A stretch of DNA of 64,000 nt from Prinia subflava (lineage: Eukaryota; Chordata; Aves; Passeriformes; Cisticolidae): contig NW_026961079.1 of the NCBI RefSeq assembly GCF_021018805.1, forward strand, positions 1 to 64,000, written 5' to 3'. The notes below the pieces were generated by a model. That model did no database searches, was not told the DNA's origin, and saw nothing but the letters and a program-made list of their open reading frames with translations. The stretch's first letter is position 1, and every line of letters begins with the position of its first letter. Both the position numbers and the translations under genes were made by a program. Shown in pieces: positions 23,268-35,200 of the stretch.

Positions 23268-26200
23268 ATGGCGGTGCCCGGGGCGGCGGCGCTGCCGCTG
23301 CTGCTCCTGCTCGGGGCGGCCGCGGGCTGCGGGTACCAGGTGGGACCGGGGGCCGGGACAGCGGGACCGGGGCACCGGGAATGCCTGGGGACCTTGGGAC
23401 AGCCGGACCGGGGCACCGGGAATGCCTGGGGACCTTGGGACAGCCGGACCGGGGCACCGGGAATGCCTGGGGACCTTGGGACAGCCGGGGGAGCCACCGG
23501 GGCGTCCTGGATAACGGGAACCGCGATAGGCTGGGGACACCGGGAGGGGCTGAGGGGACACCGGAGCGGTCTGAGGAAACGGGAACTGGAAGAACTGGGA
23601 GCACTGGGGCGGACTGGGGCCGCCCAGGAAAGGGGAACTGCGGGCAGGGGTTTTGCAACCGATTCCGGAGCCCAACGGTCCCCCCGGGGCAGCGCTGGGG
23701 GTGTCCTGGGGAGGGTCCCGGGGGTGTCCCGGAGGGTCCCGGGGGTATCCCGGGGTGTCCCGGGGGGTCCTGGAGGGTCCCGGTGGAGTCCTGGAGGGTC
23801 CCGGGGGTGTTCCGGGGGTCCTGGGGGAGTCCCGGGGGGGTCCTGGAGGGTCCCGGGGGTGTTCCGGGGGTCCCGGGGAGGGTCCCGGGGGTTCCCGAGG
23901 GGTCCCGGGGGTGTCCCGGAGGGTCCCGGGGGTTCCCGGGGGGGTTCCGGGGGTGTCCCGGGGAGGGTCCCGGAGGGGTCTGGAGGGTCCCGGGGGTGTC
24001 TGGAGGGTCCGGGGGTCCCGGGGGTGTCCCAGAGGGTCCCGGGGGGTCCCGGGGGGGTCCCGGAGGGTCCCGGGGTGTTCCGGGGGTCCCGGGGGTGTTC
24101 CAGGGGGTGTTCCGGGGGGGGTCCTGGAGGGTCCCGGGGGTGTTCCAGGTGTCCCGGGGGTGTTCCAGGTGTCCCGGGGGTGTCCCGGAGGGTCCCAGAG
24201 GGTCCCGGGGGTTTCCCTGGGGGTCCCGGGGGTGTCCCGGAGGGTCCCGGGCGTTCCCGGGGGGGTTCCGGAGGTGTCCCGGGGGTGTCCTGGAGGGTCC
24301 GGGGGTTCGGGGGTGTCCCGGAGGATCCTGGGGGTTTCCCTGGGGGTCCCGGGGGTGTCCTGGAGGGTCCCGGGGGTTTCCCTGGGGGTCCCGGGGGAGT
24401 CCAGGGGGTGCAGGGGGGGTCCCGCGGGCCCAGCCCGGTCCGAGCCCCCCGAACCCCCCCAGTCGTGCCCCCGGAGCCGGCCGGACATGCTGAACGTGCA
24501 CCTGGTGCCGCACTCGCACGACGACGTGGGCTGGCTCAAAACCGTGGATCAGTACTACTACGGGGGTGCGTGGGGACACCGGGGACACCGGGGACACCGG
24601 GGGGACAGCGGGGACACATCGGGGACACCGGGGGGACAGCGGGGACACCGGGACACCGGGGGGGACAGCGGGGACAGCAGGGGGACAGCGGGGACATCAG
24701 GGACACCGGCAGGGAGGGGACACCAGGAGGGACAGCAGGGACAGCGGGGGGGGACCCCGGGGACACCGGGAGGGGACAGGCCACCGGCGGGGAGGGGACA
24801 CTGGGGACACTGGGAGGGACAGGCCACGGCGGGGGAGGGGACACTGGGGACACTGGGAGGGGACAGGCCACTGGCAGGGAGGGGGACACCGGGGGGGACA
24901 GCGGGCACCACGGGGGGACATCAGGGACACCGGCGGGGGACAGGCCACCGGCAGGGAGGGGACACCGGGGGGGACAGCGGGGACAGCAGGGACAGCGGGA
25001 GGGGGGACCCCTGGGACACCGGGAGGGGACAGGCCACCAGCGGGGAGGGGACACGGGGGGGACAGCAGGGACAGCAGGGACAGCGGGGGGGGGGACCCGG
25101 GGACACCGGGGAGGGGACAGGCCACCGGCGGGGAGGGGACACTGGGGACACTGGGGAGGGGACACCGGCGGGGAGGGGACACCGGGGGGGACAGCAGGGA
25201 CAGCAGGGACAGCGGGGGGGGACCCCGGGGGACACCGGGAGGGGACAGGCCACCGGCGGGGAGGGGGACACTGGGGACACTGGGGACACGGCGGGAAGGG
25301 GACACCCCCAGGCTGCTCTGCCCCCTGAGGAAGGGACACCTGCGGGGCAGGGGGGTGGCGGTGACGTGGCAGGGCCCAAGGGACACCGAGTGACACCGGT
25401 GGCCACCCTTTGTCACCCTGGCCTTGCCACTGGCGCCCCGTGTGTGTCCCCACTGTCCCCTCTGGGGCCAGGTCCCGCGGGGACCCCCCCGAGGTGTCCC
25501 CAAGGTGTCCCCAAGGTGCCCCCGGGTGTCCCTGAGGTGTCCCCAAGGCGCCCCCGGGTGTCCCTGGGGTGTCCCCGAGGTGTCCCCGAGGTGTCCCCGG
25601 GTGTCCCCAGGATGTCCCCGGGTGTCCCCGAAGTGTCCCCAGGGTGTCCCCGAGGTGTCCCGGGTGTCCCCGAGGTGTCCCCAGGATGTCCCCCGGGTGT
25701 CCCCAAGGTGCCCCCGGGTGTCCCCGAGGTGTCCCCAGGATGTCTCCGGGTGTCCCCGAGGTGTCCCCGGGTTGTCCCCGAGGTGTCCCTGGGTGTCCCC
25801 GGGGTGTCCCCGAGGTGTCCCCGGGTGTCCCCAGGATGTCCCCGGGTGTCCCCCAGTGCGGAACCGGGACCAGCACGCGGGGGTCCAGTACATCCTGGAC
25901 TCGGTGGTGGCCGAGCTGGCGGCGGCGCCCTCCCGGCGCTTCGTCTACGCCGAGGTGGCGTTCCTGGCACGCTGGTGGCACCAGCAGGACGAGGCCACGC
26001 GGAGCCTGGTCCGGGAGCTGGTGCAGGAGGGTACGGGGGCACTGGGAGGGAGTGGGGGGCACTGGGAGGGACTGGGGGCACTGGGAGGGACTGTGGGGGG
26101 GCACTGGGGGACACCAAAAGGGATACTGGGGCACTGGGAGGGACTGGGGGACACTGAAAGGGACCTGGGGGGGATCATGGGGGTCCCTGGGGTGGGGTCT

Positions 26201-29200
26201 GGGGTCTCTGTGACCATGGGGGTCCTGCCCAGGGCTGCCCCTCAGAGGGGTCCCTGAGCCGTGGCGGGGGGGCTGTGCCTGGGATGTCCCTGAGGGGTCC
26301 CGGGGTGTCCCTGAGGGGTCCCGGGGTGTCCCTGAGGGGTCCCAGGGCTCTCCCCGTGTCCTGGGTGTCCCCTGAGGGGTCCCGGGGTGTCCCCTGATGG
26401 CTCCCGGGGCTCTCCCCGTGTCCCCAGGGCGGCTGCAGCTGGCCGGAGGGGCTGTGACCGGGGTGTCCCCTGATGGCTCCCAGGGTGTCCCCTGAGGGGT
26501 CCCGGGGTGTCCCCTGAGGGGTCCCAGGGTGTCCCCTGAGGGGTCCCTGTGCCCGGGATGTCCCCTGATGGCTCCCAGCTCTCTCCCCGTGTCCCCAGGG
26601 CGGCTGGAGCTGGCCGGAGGGGCTGTGCCCTGGGTGTCCCTGAGGGGTCCCCGTTCCTGGGGTGTCCCTGAGGGGTCCCAGGGCTCTCCCCGTGTCCTGG
26701 GTGTCCCCTGAGGGGTCCCGGGGTGTGCCCCTGATGGCTCCCAGGGCTCTCCCCGTGTCCTCGGTTTCCCTGAGGGGTCCCGGGGTGTCCCCTGAGGGGT
26801 CCCAGGGTGTCCCCTGAGGGGTCCCGGGGGTGTCCCTGAGGGGTCCCGGGGTGTCCCCTGATGGCTCCCAGGGTGTCCCTGAGGGGTCCCAGGGCTCTCC
26901 CCCGTGTCCTGGGTGTCCCCTGAGGGGTCCCGGGGTGTCCCCTGATGGCTCCCAGGGTGTCCCTGATGGCTCCTGGGGCTCTCCCCGTGTCCCCCAGGGC
27001 GGCTGGAGCTGGCCGGAGGGGCTGTGCCCGGGGTGTCCCTGAGGGGTCCCGGGGTGTCCCTGAGGGGTCCCAGGGTGTCCCTGAGGGGTCCCAGGGCTCT
27101 CCCCGTGTCCTGGGGTGTCCCTGAGGGGTCCCGGGGTGTCCCTGAGGGGTCCCAGGGCTCTCCCCGTGTCCCCAGGGCGGCTGGAGCTGGCCGGAGGGGC
27201 TGTGCCCGGGGTGTCCCCTGAGGGGTCCCGGGGTGTCCCTGATGGCTCCCGGGGCTCTCCCCGTGTCCGGGGTGTCCCCTGATGGCTCCCAGGGTGTCCC
27301 TGATGGCTCCCAGGGCGTCCCTGATGGCTCCCAGGGTGTCCCTGATGGCTCCCAGGGTGTCCCTGATGGCTCCCGGGGCTCTCCCCGTGTCCTGGGTGTC
27401 CCCTGATGGCTCCCAGGGTGTCCCTGATGGCTCCCAGCTCTCTCCCCGTGTCCCCAGGGCGGCTGGAGCTGGCCGGAGGGGGCTGTGCCCAGGGTGTCCC
27501 TGATGGCTCCCAGCTCTCTCCCCGTGTCCCCAGGGCGGCTGGAGCTGGCCGGAGGCGGCTGGACCATGCCGGACGAGGCGGCGGCTCACTACGCCGGCGT
27601 CCTGCAGGCGCTGGCGCTGGGCCGGCGCTTCCTGCGGCGCCACCTGGGCGCGTGTGGCACCCCGCGCGTGGCCTGGCAGATCGACCCCTTCGGGCATGCC
27701 CGCGACCTGGCCGGGGCCTTGGCGCAGGTGAGCACACCTGGGAGAGCCCTAAATCACCCTTGGGAGCCCCAAATAGCCCCTGGGATCCCTGAATCACCCC
27801 TGGGCACGCCTGCGACCTGGCCGGGGCCTTCGCGCAGGTGAGCGCACCTGGGAGAGCCCTGAAACACACCTGGGCACCCCTGGGATCCCTGAAACACCCC
27901 TGGGATCCCCAAATCACCCCTGGGCACCCCCAAACTGCCCCTGGGATCCCCACATCACCCCTGGGCACGCCCGCGACCTGGCCGGGGCCTTGGCGCAGGT
28001 GGGCACACCTGGGAGAGCCCTGAAACACACCTGGGACCCCTAAATCACACCTGGGCACCCCTGGGATCCCTGAAACACCCCTGGGATCCCCAAATCACCC
28101 TGGGCACCCCCAAACTGCCCCTGGGATCCCTGAATCACCCTGGGCACCCCCAAACTGCCCCTGGGATCCCTGAATCACCCCTGGGCACGCCCGCGACCTG
28201 GCCGGGGCCTTGGCGCAGGTGAGCACACCTGGGAGAGCCCTGAGACACCCCTGGGATCCCCAAACTGCCCCTGGGATCCCCAAACTGCCCCTGGGATCCC
28301 CAAATCACCCCTGGGGTCCCCAAACTGCCCATGACCTGGCCGGGGCCTTCGCGCAGGTGAGCACACCTGGGAGAGCCCCGAAACACACCTGGGAGAGCCC
28401 TAAATCACCCTTGGGAGCCCCAAATTGCCCCTGGGATCCCCAAATCACCCCTGGGATCCCTGAATCACCCTGGGCACCCCCAAACTGCCCCTGGGGTCCC
28501 TGAATCACCCCTGGGCACGCCCGCGACCTGGCCGGGGCCTTCGCGCAGGTGAGCACACCTGGGAGAGCCCTGAAACACACCTGGGACCCCCAAATCACCC
28601 CTGGGCATCCCCAAACTGCCCCTGGGATCCCCAAATCACCCCTGGGGTCCCCAAACTGCCCCTGGGATCCCCAAATCACCCTCGGGATCTCCAAAATGCC
28701 CCTGGGATCCCCAAACTGCCCCTGGGGTCCCTGAATCACCCCAGGACCCCCGAATCGCCCTTGGGAACCCTAAATCGTCCTCGGGATCCCCAAAGCTTCC
28801 TCAGGATCCCCAAATCACCTTTGGGATCCCCAAACCATCCTTGGGAACCCCAAACTTTTCCCTGCATCCCCAGACCACCCTCGAGCTCCCCAAACCCTCT
28901 CCTGCCTCCCCAAAACTTTCCCTGGCACTCCCAACCTTCTCAGCACCCCCAAAGTCCCCCCGTGTCCCCAGTCAGACCCCCCAAGCCTAGGTAGGGACCC
29001 CCCTGTGCCCCCCAGATGGGCTGTGAGGGGCTGTGCCCGGGTTTTGGGGACCCCCCTGACCCCCCTGTCCCCCCAGATGGGCTATGACGGGTTTTGGGGA
29101 CCCCCTGACCCCCCTGACCCCCCCTGACCCCCCCGTCCCCCCAGATGGGCTATGACGGGTTTTGGGGACCCCCTGACCCCCCCGTCCCCCCAGATGGGCT

Positions 29201-32200
29201 ATGACGGGTTTTGGGGACCCCCTGACCCCCCCTAACCCCCCTGTCCCCCCAGATGGGCTATGAGGGGCTGTGCCCGGGGTTTGGGGACCCCCCTGACCCC
29301 CGTGTCCCCCCAGATGGGCTATGAGGGGCTGTGCCCGGGTTTTGGGGACCCCCTGACCCCCCCTAACCCCCCTGTCCCCCCAGATGGGCTATGAGGGGCT
29401 GTGCCCGGGTTTTGGGGACCCCCTGACCCCCCCTAACCCCCCTGTCCCCCCAGATGGGCTATGAGGGGCTGTGCCCGGGTTTTGGGGACCCCCTGACCCC
29501 CGTGTCCCCCCAGATGGGCTACGACGGGCTCTTCCTGGGCCGTGTGGACCACCAGGACAAGCGGGCGCGGCTGCAGCGCCGGGAGCTGGAGCTGGTCTGG
29601 AGGGGCAGCGCCAGCCTGGAGCCCCCCCGGGCCGACATCTTCACCGGTGACCCCCCCGGGACCCCCAAACCGCCCCCTGGGACCCCCAAACTGCCCCCTG
29701 ACCCCTCCCGGGACCCCCAAACCGCCCCCTGACCCCCCGGGACCCCAAACTGCCCCCCGGGACCCCCGAACTGCCCCCTGACCCCTCCCGGGACCCCCAA
29801 ACTGCCCCCTTGACCCCCCCGGGACCCCCGAACTGCCCCCTGACCCTCCCCCGGGACCCCTAAACTGCCCCCTGACCTCCCCTGGAACCCCCAAACTGCC
29901 CTCCGGGACCCCCAAAGTGCCCCCTGTCCCCCCTGGGGGCGGTGGCAGGGGAGGTGACAGCGCTGTCCCTCCCGGGGGCGGTGGCAGGGGAGGTGACAGC
30001 GCTGTCCCCCCCGGGCGCGGTGGCAGGGGAGGTGACAGCGCTGTCCCCCCCGGGGGCGGTGGCAGGGGAGGTGACACTGCTGTCCCCAGGGGTCCTGCCC
30101 AACGTGTACAACCCCCCCGCGGGGCTGTGCTGGACCAGCTCTGCTCCGACCCCCCCGTGGTGGACGGGGACGGCCCCGAGCGCAACGTGGACGCCGTGGT
30201 CACCTCCTTCCTGCAGGCGGCCGCCAGCCAGGTCCTGGCAGGGGACAGGGGACAGGGGGGCCTGAGGGGCAGCTGGGGGCTCCTGAGGGGGGTGGGAGTC
30301 CCTGTCACCCTGGGGTGGGGGTCCCAAGGGTCCCTGTCCCCTGGGGTGGAGGGAATGGGTGTCCCTGTCCCCCAGGATGGGAACCCTGGGTGTCCCCGGG
30401 TGTCCTTGTCCCCTGGGATGGGATCCCTGGGTGTCGTTTGGGTGTCCCCGGGTGTCCCTGTCCCCCAGGATGGGATCCCTGGGTGTCCCTGTGCCCCAGG
30501 AGGGGAACCCTGGATGTCTCTGGGTGTCCTTTGGGTGTCCCTGGGTGTCCTTTGGGTGTCCCTGGGTGTCCTTGGGGTGTCCCCGTGCCCCGGGATGGGA
30601 ACCCCGGGTGTCCCCGTGCCCTGGGCAGAGGTCCCTGGGTGTCCTTTGGGTGTCCCCGGGTGTCCTTTGGGTGTCCCCGTGCCCCGGGCAGGGGTCCCCG
30701 GGTGTCCTTTGGGTGTCCCCGGGTGTCCTTTGGGTGTCCCTGGGTGTCCTTTGGGTGTCCCCGTGCCCCGGGATGGGAACCCCGGGTGTCCTTTGGGTGT
30801 CCCCGGGTGTCCCCGGGCCCCGGGCAGGGGTCCCTGGGTGTCCTTTGGGTGTCCCCGGGTGTCCTTTGGGTGTCCCCGTGCCCTGGGCAGGGGTCCCTGG
30901 ATGTCCCTGGGTGTCCCCGTGCCCCGGGCAGGGGTCCCTGGGTGTCCTTAGGGTGTCCCCGGGTGTCCTTTGGGTGTCCCCGTGCCCCGGGCAGGGGTCC
31001 CTGGGTGTCCTTAGGGTGTCCCTGGGTGTCCTTTGGGTGTCCCCGGGCCCCGGGCGGGGGTCCCTGGGTGTCCTTTGGGTGTCTCTGGGTGTCCCCTGGG
31101 TGTCCCCGTGCCCCGGGCAGGGGTCCCTGGGTGTCCTTTGGGTGTCCCCGTGCCCCGGGCGGGGGTCCCTGGGTGTCCCCTGGGTGTCCCCGTGCCCCGG
31201 GCGGGGGTCCTGTGCCCCGGGCGGGGGTCCCTGGATGTCCCTGGGTGTCCTTTGGGTGTCCCTGGGTGTCCTTTGGGTGTTCCCGGGTGTCCCCGTGCCC
31301 CGGGCAGGGGTCCCTGGGTGTCCTTTGGGTGTCCCCTGGGTGTCCCCGTGCCCCGGGCGGGGGTCCCGTGCCCCGGGCGGGGGTCCCGAGCCGTGCGCCC
31401 CCTCCCCAGGCCCGGGAGTACCGCACCAACCACATCCTCATGACCATGGGCTCCGACTTCCACTACGAGAACGCGCACCTGTGGTTCAAGAACCTGGACA
31501 AGCTCATCGCCCACGCCAACGCCCGCGTGAGGGGCTGTCCCCGGTGTCCCCAGAGTCCCGCGGTGTCCCCAGAGCCCCCCCGGTGTCCCCAGAGCCCCCC
31601 CGGTGTCCCCAGAGCCCCCCTGGTGTCCCCAAACCCACCCCGGTGTCCCCAAACCTCCCCTGGTGTCCCCAGAGTCCCCCCCCGGTGTCCCCAAATCCCC
31701 CCTCGGTGTCCCCAGAGCCCCCTCGGTGTCCCCAAACCCCCCCGGGCCACCCCTGACCCCCCCTTTGTCCCCAACCCCCCCCCGGTGTCCCCAAACCCCC
31801 CTCGGTGTCCCCAGACCCCCCCCAGGCCACCCCAGGCCACCCCTGACCCCCCTCAGTGTCCCCAAACCCCCCTAGGCCATCCCTGACCCCCCCCCGGTGT
31901 CCCCAAACTCACCCCGGTGTCCCCAGAGCCCCCCCTGGTGTCCCCAAACCTCCCCTGGTGTCCCCAGAGCCCCCTCGGTGTCCCCAAACCCCCCTGGGCC
32001 ACCCCCTGACCCCCCACTTTGTCCCAAACCCCCCCCGGTGTCCCCAGAGCCCCCCCGGGCCACCCCTGACCCCCCCTGTGTCCCCAGCAAGCCAACGGCA
32101 GCCGCGTCCACGCCCTGTACTCGACGCCCTCCTGTTACCTGTGGGAGCTGCACCGGGCCAACCTCACCTGGTGAGGGAGGGGCCGAGGGGCAGGGGAGGG

Positions 32201-35200
32201 CCCGGGGGGGCGGGACGGACGGACGGACGGACAGACGGACAGCTGGGGTGTCCCCCAGGCCCCTCAAGACGGACGATTTCTTCCCCTACTCGGACGGGCC
32301 CCACCAGTTCTGGACCGGCTACTTCAGCAGCCGCCCGGCGCTCAAGGGCTACGAGCGCCTCAGCGGCGGCTTCCTGCAGGTGGGGACACCTGGGGACCCC
32401 CCCAGGCCTTGGGGACCCCCCTGTGGGGCACCGGGGACCCCCTCAGGTACGGATTTGTGTCCCCCAGGTGTGCAGCCAGCTGGAAGCCCTGGCCGGGCCC
32501 TCGGTGCGGGACGGGCCCTACGGCCCCGGGGACAGCGCCGCGCTCCGTGAGTGCCCGGGGGGCACCTGGAGGGGTCCTGGGGGGCACCTGGAGGGGTCCT
32601 GAGACCCCCCAAAGCCTCTGACAGCCCCGCTGTGCCCTCCCCAAGGCGAGGCCGTGGCCGTGGCCCAGCACCACGACGCCGTGGCCGGCACCGAGCGGCA
32701 GCACGTGGCCAACGACTACGCCCGGCAGCTGGCCCAGGGCTGGGACCGCTGCCAGGTGAGCCCCGCACCTGCCCAGGGCTCCAGCTGGGCTTTGGGGGGC
32801 CAGGGCGGGGCTGGGGGTCACCCAGAGACCCCTCCCCGACCTGCGGCCACCCCCGGCAGGTGCTGGTGGCCAACGCCCTGTCCCTGCTGGGGGACACCAA
32901 GGAGCCCCTGGAGTTCTGCAACGGCCTCAACGTCAGCGTGTGCCCCCTCAGCGAGAGCAGCCCGCACGTGAGCGCCCGGGGGGCTTCGGGGGGGGCTCAG
33001 GGGGGTCCCCAGGGCCTCCCCCCCACCGTGTGCCCCCTCCCCAGTTCACCGTGATCCTCTACAACCCCCTGGCCCGGGCCGTGGCCTGGCCCGTGCGCCT
33101 GCCGGTCAAGGGCAGCTGCTACGCCGTGAGCGACCCCCAGGGCCGGCCCGTGGCCAGCCAGGTGAGCCTGGGCGCCCCCTGCACCCACCTGACCCCCTGT
33201 GACCCCTCTGTGACCCCCCCGTGACCCCCCTGTGATCCCCCTGTGACCCCCCCGTGACCCCCTGTGACCCCTCTGTGACCCCCCTGCACCCACCAAAGCC
33301 CCCTGTGACCCCCCTGTGACCCCCCTGTGACCCCCCTGCACCCACCAAACCCCTCTGTGACCCCCTGTGACCCCCCCCGTGACCCCTCTGTGATCCCCCT
33401 GTGACCCCCCCTGCACCCACCAAAGCCCCCTGTGACCCCTCTGTGACCCCCTGTGACCCCCCTGCACCCACCAAAGACCCCCGTGACCCCCCTGACCCCC
33501 CTGTCCCCCCCCTGCACCCACCAAAGCCCCCCCTGTCCCCCCAGGTGGTCTCGGAGTCCGGTGTGACCCCCCTGTCCCCCCCAGGTGGTCCCGGTGTCCG
33601 GTGTGACCCCCCTGTGTCCCCCCCTGTCCCCTCCTGTCCCCCAGGTGGTCTCGGTGTCCGGTGTGACCCCCTGTGACCCCCCTGTCCCCCCCAGGTGGTC
33701 CCGGTGTCCGGTGTGACCCCCCTGACCCCCCCAGGTGGTCCCGGTGTCCGGTGTGACCCCCTGTCCCCCCCTGTCCCCCCAGGTGGTCCCGGTGTCCGGT
33801 GTGACCCCCTGTGACCCCTCTGTGACCCCTCTGTGACCCCCCTGTCCTCCCTGTCCCCCCAGGTGGTCCTGGTGTCCGGTGTGACCCCCTGTCCCCCCTG
33901 TCCCCCCCCTGTCCCCCCAGGTGGTCCCGGTGTCCGGTGTGACCCCCCTGTCCCCCCCTGTCCCCCCAGGTGGTCCCGGTGTCCGGTGTGACCCCCCTGT
34001 CCCCCCCTGTCCCCCCAGGTGGTCCCGGTGTCCGGTGTGACCCCCTGTGACCCCCCTGTCCCCCCCTGTCCCCCCCCTGTCCCCCCAGGTGGTCCCGGTG
34101 TCTGGTGTGACCCCCCCTGTGTCCCCCCCTGTCCCCCCAGGTGGTCCCGGTGTCCAGCATGACCCCTCTGTGACCCCCTGTGACCCCCCTGTCCCCCCCG
34201 TGCTCCCCAGGTGGTCCCGGTGTCCGGTGTGACCCCTCTGTGACCCCTCTGTGACCCCCTGTGACCCCCGTGTCCCCCAGGTGGTCCCGGTGTCCGGTGT
34301 GACCCCCTGTCCCCCCCGTCCCCCCCTGTCCCCCAGGTGGTCCCGGTGTCCGGTGTGACCCCCCTGTGTCCCCCCCCCTGTCCCCCCAGGTGGTCCCGGT
34401 GTCCGGTGTGACCCCCTGTCCCCCCCGTCCCCCCCTGTCCCCCAGGTGGTCCCGGTGTCCGGTGTGACCCCCCTGTGTCCCCCCCCCTGTCCCCCAGGTG
34501 GTCCCGGTGTCCGGTGTGACCCCCCTGTCCCCCCCTGTCCCCCCCTGTCCCCCAGGTGGTCCCGGTGTCCGGTGTGACCCCCCTGTCCCCCCCTGTCCCC
34601 CCAGGTGGTCCCGGTGTCCGGTGTGACCCCTCTGTGACCCCCCTGTCCCCCCCTGTCCCCCCAGGTGGTCCCGGTGTCCGGTGTGACCCCCTGTGACCCC
34701 CTGTGACCCCCCTGTGTCCCCCCCAGGTGGTCCCGGTGTCCGGTGCCACCCGGCGGCTGCGGGGCGGTGCCGGGGGGGCTCCGGGGGAGCTCCTGTTCCA
34801 GGCCTGGGCCCCCCCCTTGGGGTTCAGCACGTTCCAGGTGCAGGAGCTGAGCCCGGGGAGCCCCCGGGAGCCCCCCAGGTGGCCCCAGGAGGACCAGGAG
34901 CCCTGGATCGAGAACGAGGTGAGGGGACAGCGGGGAGGGACGGGGCGTGGGGGCTCGAGGGACTTGGGGGGCTCTGGGGGCTTGGGGGGCTCTGGGGGGC
35001 TCGGGGGACTTAGGGGGCTCTGGAGGCTTGGGAGGCTCTGGGGGGCTCTGGGGGGCTCTGGGGGCTTGGGGGACTTAGGGGGCTTGGGGGGCTCGGGGAA
35101 CTCGGGGGGCTTGGGGGACTTAGGGGGCTTGGGGGGCTCTGGGAGGCTCTGGGGGGCTCTGGGGGGCTCGGGGGGCTCTGAGGACTTTGGGGGCTCTGGG

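Noticed and set aside
24536..27697. A 1053-codon open frame on the minus strand across MAN2B1 introns 2-4
   Set aside because: It is made of PPGVP/TPGH-type low-complexity translation of minisatellites, crosses real MAN2B1 exons antisense, and matches no family.
33540..34740. CRISPR-like direct repeats with spacers
   Set aside because: Units and spacers are both repetitive, lie in a vertebrate intron, and derive from an exon acceptor. No cas genes are present.
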